A stretch of DNA of 64,000 nt from Nereocystis luetkeana (lineage: Eukaryota; Sar; Phaeophyceae; Laminariales; Laminariaceae), in NCBI GenBank assembly GCA_031213475.1, contig JARUPZ010000025.1, positions 8,640,592 to 8,704,591 on the forward strand, in the 5' to 3' direction. Under the pieces are notes generated by a model. The model was not told the origin of the DNA and made no database searches. It saw only the letters and a program-made list of their open reading frames with translations. Of the stretch, positions 59,961 to 64,000 are shown one piece after another (within the stretch, counting starts at the first letter, position 1; each line of letters begins with the position of its first letter). The translations under genes were made by a program, and so were the position numbers.

Positions 59961-60632
59961 TTTGAAGTTTTTTCACATAATTTCAGTGCCACAAAGAATG
60001 AGATTTAAGTGGAGGATAGTGTGCAGTACTGACGTGTCCTTGCCGCAACGAGGAGTACTAGCAGTTTCTATTATTGATTCGATACACCACACAGACGGCC
60101 TAAAGTTGCCGTGTCGTGTATTACTTCATTGCGCTGGCGTGATATTTTGGGTTTGAATGCGCGGAAAGGTACGACCGAGGAGATGGTTGACGGCCTCCCG
60201 CTTAGAAGACTGCTGTGACCATTTTTCGACCCACTGCTACGTGACAGACATCGGAAAGTACCATAGCACCATGTCATCAAGATAATTGATCGTGTAACGC
60301 TGACTTACACTCCGTTGTATCATAGCATAGTAATGCCGAACTACCTGTACAGTCGATAACATATCAACGACCGCCTGCGCTCGAAAATCGAAGGAATCGT
60401 GGACGGATAGAAAACAAACGAGCATAAAGAAAACGAGTACATGGTTGCTCGCAAAGAAGCGGCTACCCACACCTACACCCCTGCCCTCGGGAGGGGCCAG
60501 GGGCCAGCATCACATAAGCACACTCCGATACGACTCTCCACTGCTGCTGCTGTCAGAGCCGGGACCTGCAGAGCCGTCGCTGTGCTGCTGTCTGCATCGC
60601 TTTCGAGGGTGCTTTGCACTTCGCACAGACAG

Positions 60633-60819
60633 GCCGCTTGCAACTTTCGGCAGGATTCTCAGAAAAGATCGCCCCCCGCCAGCAATTAAGTTTCCTGAGA
60701 GACCGCGTCAGGATCCCGCGCCTCTTGGCTCATCGTGCCCAGCTGGTGCCGTGTGACGATACTGCCGTGTGCCGGGGGCGTCCCCTTGAGCTAGTTGATG
60801 TGTTGTGTGCTTGGCTTGT
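60633..60819 (+). CDS. Hypothetical exon, plus strand
   Basis: Acceptor cgcacagacag, donor gtgagt, 62 codons open in one frame. Encodes an Arg/Leu-rich helical sequence ending LELVDVLCAWL. An alternative acceptor (ttctcag) lies 30 bases in. Family not recognised. Confidence 0.5.
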
Positions 60820-61088
60820 GTGAGTGCATGTTTTGAAAGGGTTTCCTACAGAGATTGTACAGGCATAATGAACCGGGAATACCAATTACCCACGGGTACC
60901 CGAAAACCCGCGTGTACCCGGTTACCCGGTACCCGACGACCCAATTACCCTTCAGGCTCCGATTACCCGCGGGTAAGAAGCTCGGACCCTACCCGCCAAA
61001 CGGGTAGGACCCTGACGGGTATACCCGCCGGGTACCCAAGTAATTGAAATCAGGGTCCTACCTCTACATTTGGGAGACAAAAGGACTT

Positions 61089-61595
61089 CTACAGCAGTAA
61101 TTTCGATTGGATGCCATTTCTTGTGCAGTCGGAAACTAGGATTGAACAAGCCGCTTTCCGATCGGTTATTTTTCCGACTTGCTTGTGAGTGGCTACCCTT
61201 CTTGTCGTCCGTCGGATCGAATACACAGTTTTTGGGGTTTTTTCTGGAGGCGTTTGATGTAATAAGGGGGTGATTCTCAATAGATTGGCTATATTAATCG
61301 TAGCTCGAAGAGAAAAGGGTACGTGGTGCAGGCGGAAGTCGATTCGGAACTGGTTCGCCGTAATGCTCGTGGAGTGAGAGAGGTCTTCATTTTCCAGCAG
61401 CTGCGCCCAACCACAAGTACATGCTGATGTCTCGCTTCTTCCTCGAGCAGCGTGGGGTGTGAGCTTCACACGCGGAGCGTTCTCCTCCATCTCGTCCTCG
61501 AGGCCATCGCGGCGCTGGGTATCTTCGAGAGTCGCTAAAGCTACAGCCAGAGCAACAGTAGGCAAAAGGTCATCGATACTGCGCACTGCGGCCAT
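61089..61595 (-). CDS. PIF/Harbinger-like transposase N-terminal fragment (tentative)
   Basis: ATG at 61595 opens 168 codons. Residues 60-91 (WAQLLENEDLS then FRIDFRLHH) resemble the spacing W..LL..-dL...FR..FR seen at the start of DDE_Tnp_4 (PIF/Harbinger) proteins of algae and oomycetes. A donor gtaccc at 61322 would end the exon after FRLHH. No catalytic DDE region was found, so this is a fragment or a different protein. Confidence 0.4.
   Translation of the reverse strand: MAAVRSIDDLLPTVALAVALATLEDTQRRDGLEDEMEENAPRVKLTPHAARGRSETSACTCGWAQLLENEDLSHSTSITANQFRIDFRLHHVPFSLRATINIANLLRITPLLHQTPPEKTPKTVYSIRRTTRRVATHKQVGKITDRKAACSILVSDCTRNGIQSKLLL
61129..61273 (+). CDS. Hypothetical last exon, plus strand
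   Basis: Acceptor cttgtgcag; phase matches the donor at 60820. Encodes a Phe/Leu-rich helical stretch (RLACEWLPFLSSVG...) to TGA at 61271-61273. Lies antisense to the minus-strand ORF at 61089-61595, so at most one of the two is likely coding in the overlap. Confidence 0.4.
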
Positions 61596-61639
61596 CGAGT
61601 GCTGTCACGTGCTGCTGACGGGGGTAGATAAGGATGTAT

Positions 61640-63687
61640 CACGCTGACTCGCGCCGAGCAGCAGCAGAAGTGACAGCAGCCAGGCCAGCGTTGCCGATGT
61701 TGTGGTGTTGGGTCGTGTCGTATGTCGTGTGTTGCTGTGTGAGTGTGTGATACTCGTACGAGTATGCGGCGGGACTTTCTAACATTTCCGATGCATGAAT
61801 CCGACTGGAGAGTTGGATCGAAAATCTCATTTTTTGTTCTCTGTCTGGTCCAGTCACAATCGAAAAATCTTGGGTTCAAAAGGCGCTTTTTCAACTGCAT
61901 AAGAATGCCAGTTTTTGTCTCCGATCGGAAACCGGCTTTTTCAATCCTACTGTAGTTTCAGACTGCATAAGCAGTGGCCTTACGTATAAATGCTTGATTT
62001 TCGCGCGCACTCGATGCTCGGTATTCGGTATTAACTGTACCAGGTACCAGATATCATACCTGATACTCGGTACTCAACAATCGATTACACTCAACACTCG
62101 AGGTACTCGGATACTCGATGCACCTAGGTCTACTCGAGTAGAAAAAGAGTAAAAGCATACCGGTATGATACGTGAGATTAGGCAATACCAGGTACATACA
62201 GATTAGTACCAGGTAATACGAGTATATAAGTAGGTATTTTTTATTAAATAGCCTTAGTAGAGAGAACCAAGATAATATCAGGACAATTGATACACGAGCG
62301 TTTTGCGGTTTGAGACTTGAGAGCTTGAGAAGGGAAACAGGACGAAGCTATTTGTAGTTAACAAATTACGATGGCAGCAAGGACGGCCTCGGCCATCGGC
62401 AGCATGCAAAATGCCGGGTTTCTAGGGTATAGGGGCGTTCGAACGCCATTGGATTGGAGATGTACGACACGAGGCCTGATTGCACGCCGAGTGGGCAATT
62501 ACCAGCACATACAACAGCAGTATCAATAGTGGTGTACCCTTTTAACATTTAACCCATTTAGTAATGCAGTCCCGCATTGGGGACATACCATTCAAATTAT
62601 AAGTGGTTTGTCCCCAAAACGGGACTGCAATCCTAAAACCCCGTGACAGACGTGTGTGTTGTTCTTCACAGCAGTGAACAGTTCTTTCTACCCGTCGACA
62701 TCCAGCACACCCAGCAGTGTCCGTGCTGTTTCTTCAATCATAGAGAGGTACGAGTATACACCAGCTCTCTGTGGTCATACACAGAGATACTACATTGTTA
62801 AGCAGTAGTCACGGTAGACAATGCAAGTTACTGCATTCGTGGCAACGTAGTGTATCTGAGGCGTAGCTTTTTGACCACATAACTTGTATCTCTTCTATAC
62901 GATTGAAGAATCGGCACGGACACTGGTTGTGCTGGATGTCGACGGGTAGAAAGAACGGTTTAATGTGAAGAACACACACATGCAACGCCATGCCATGTAC
63001 TGGATGCGAGAGGCACGGCATTCACATTCTATGAAAAAAAACCAAAAAAAAATGTCGTGCCCTCCAGAAGCAGGAGGTGTGGCAGACAGTAAAAAAACAG
63101 GCAAGAGAAGCAATACCACCACATATGTACAGAGTAGGGCTAAGAACCTGAGGAAAGAGCACTGGGCAAAACCGAAGCACGAGACAACAAAAGCATCCTT
63201 CAGGCAGCCGAAGCAGGTTTTGGTACGAGCAGCGTAGACAGGTTTTACTCTTGCACCTTGACTACTGAAAAAACGATTCCTTGCTAGCTCTCTCGTGACA
63301 TAAGCCAATTCACCTGAGCTTATCTCTATCAATGTTGTTGTTGTTGTTGTTTTTGTTTTTTGTTTTATCCTCCGGCGGATTGGCAAAAATAACGCTTAAG
63401 GTCACCACACTTCCACGTTCCCGTGTCGTGTGTCAGTTTAGCCTATATATAGCTCCCGTTGCAGCATATCAGCACAGGCTGCTGTTACTGCTGGCGCCTG
63501 GGCACGTTGACCCGACCTGACTGACCCCCGAGAGGAGCAGGTGCGATGGAGATAGCCACACGGGAGGAGAGTCATATCTCCCGGGTAGTGTGGGACTTGC
63601 GCGAGCTCACCCACCAACAAAAACCGAGGCTATAAGGCCTTCCCGCCGGACTTGGTCCAGTTACGGTCCACCCTACCCGTTGCTCCG

Positions 63688-63723
<36 letters not shown>

Positions 63724-64000
63724 TTTTCTTTTTCTTATTATTTTTCTTCTTCTCTCTCGTTTACTCTCGTATCAACGAGTGCGTGGTCGCACAAAGGTGG
63801 TCCTCGAGCCCCGTTGGTAGTAAGGTCCGAAAAACCATCAATAATCAAAATTCGTCTCTATGAGTGATAGGGGCCTCAATCCGGATGGTCGGTCTTCGAA
63901 TGGGTACACCAGTACAGGCTGTATGCATGTACCCGTACTGTAAAAAGCGGTTTGGTTTCGCACAGGAGGTGCGATCGTTTTTCAGCGCTCAATGTTTCGG
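61640..64000. other. Intergenic, no supported gene
   Basis: Contains repeat C copies, a MITE-B, dense taccaggta motifs at 62038-62215 and a (gtt)n run at 63690-63720. A short frame from 63546 (MEIATREES...) is not supported by splice evidence. Confidence 0.45.
62549..62640. mobile_element. MITE-B
   Basis: Right end worn. Confidence 0.72.

Overview
This window is a piece of nuclear DNA from an intron-rich eukaryote, most likely an alga or related protist. Evidence: coding sequence comes in short exons (58-187 bp, plus one 2.9 kb exon) separated by introns of about 0.4-4.8 kb with GT-AG or GC-AG borders; introns and intergenic DNA are packed with MITEs, SINE-like and tandem repeats; there are no bacterial operons or ribosome sites. 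The gene families (EngB-type GTPase, GT77-like glycosyltransferase, DUF1295/steroid-reductase-like membrane enzyme) suit a photosynthetic eukaryote, but I cannot name the lineage. 17 of the 21 acceptors I placed are followed by G, and 3 of 20 donors are GC.

Layout. (1) 1781-7327, + strand: EngB/YihA-type ribosome-biogenesis GTPase, six exons, first exon not found. (2) 7328-11490: repeats only (MITEs, minisatellites, a TIR element). (3) 11.5-31.2 kb, - strand: a ~20 kb gene for a type II membrane protein with a very acidic low-complexity stalk and a GT77-like catalytic domain, ending in a tandem array of terminal-exon copies. (4) 31.2-40.5 kb: repeats, tRNA-like fragments and one unassigned exon candidate. 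(5) 40.6-54.0 kb, - strand: a nearly complete DUF1295 gene, ten exons. (6) 54-58.6 kb: repeats and a duplicated terminal-exon-like unit. (7) 58.6-61.6 kb: a possible divergent promoter between two start exons, unassigned + strand exons, and a - strand ORF with PIF/Harbinger-like features. (8) 61.6-64 kb: repeats.

Exons were found by joining reading frames across splice sites with matching phase and checking that the joined protein follows the family motif order. The genes do not look functionally linked: ribosome assembly, Golgi glycosylation and lipid/sterol-type reduction.

Two patterns stand out. First, the three recognised genes all carry partial copies of their own exons, with adjoining splice-site sequence, in flanking introns or 3' regions; the GT77-like and DUF1295 genes have arrays of near-intact alternative last exons. 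Second, the 9-mer TACCWGGTA occurs at least 26 times (about 0.5 expected), and comparing MITE copies shows it arises by precise 7-bp insertion (CCWGGTA) at TA dinucleotides. This looks like a family of tiny TA-targeted insertions or footprints.
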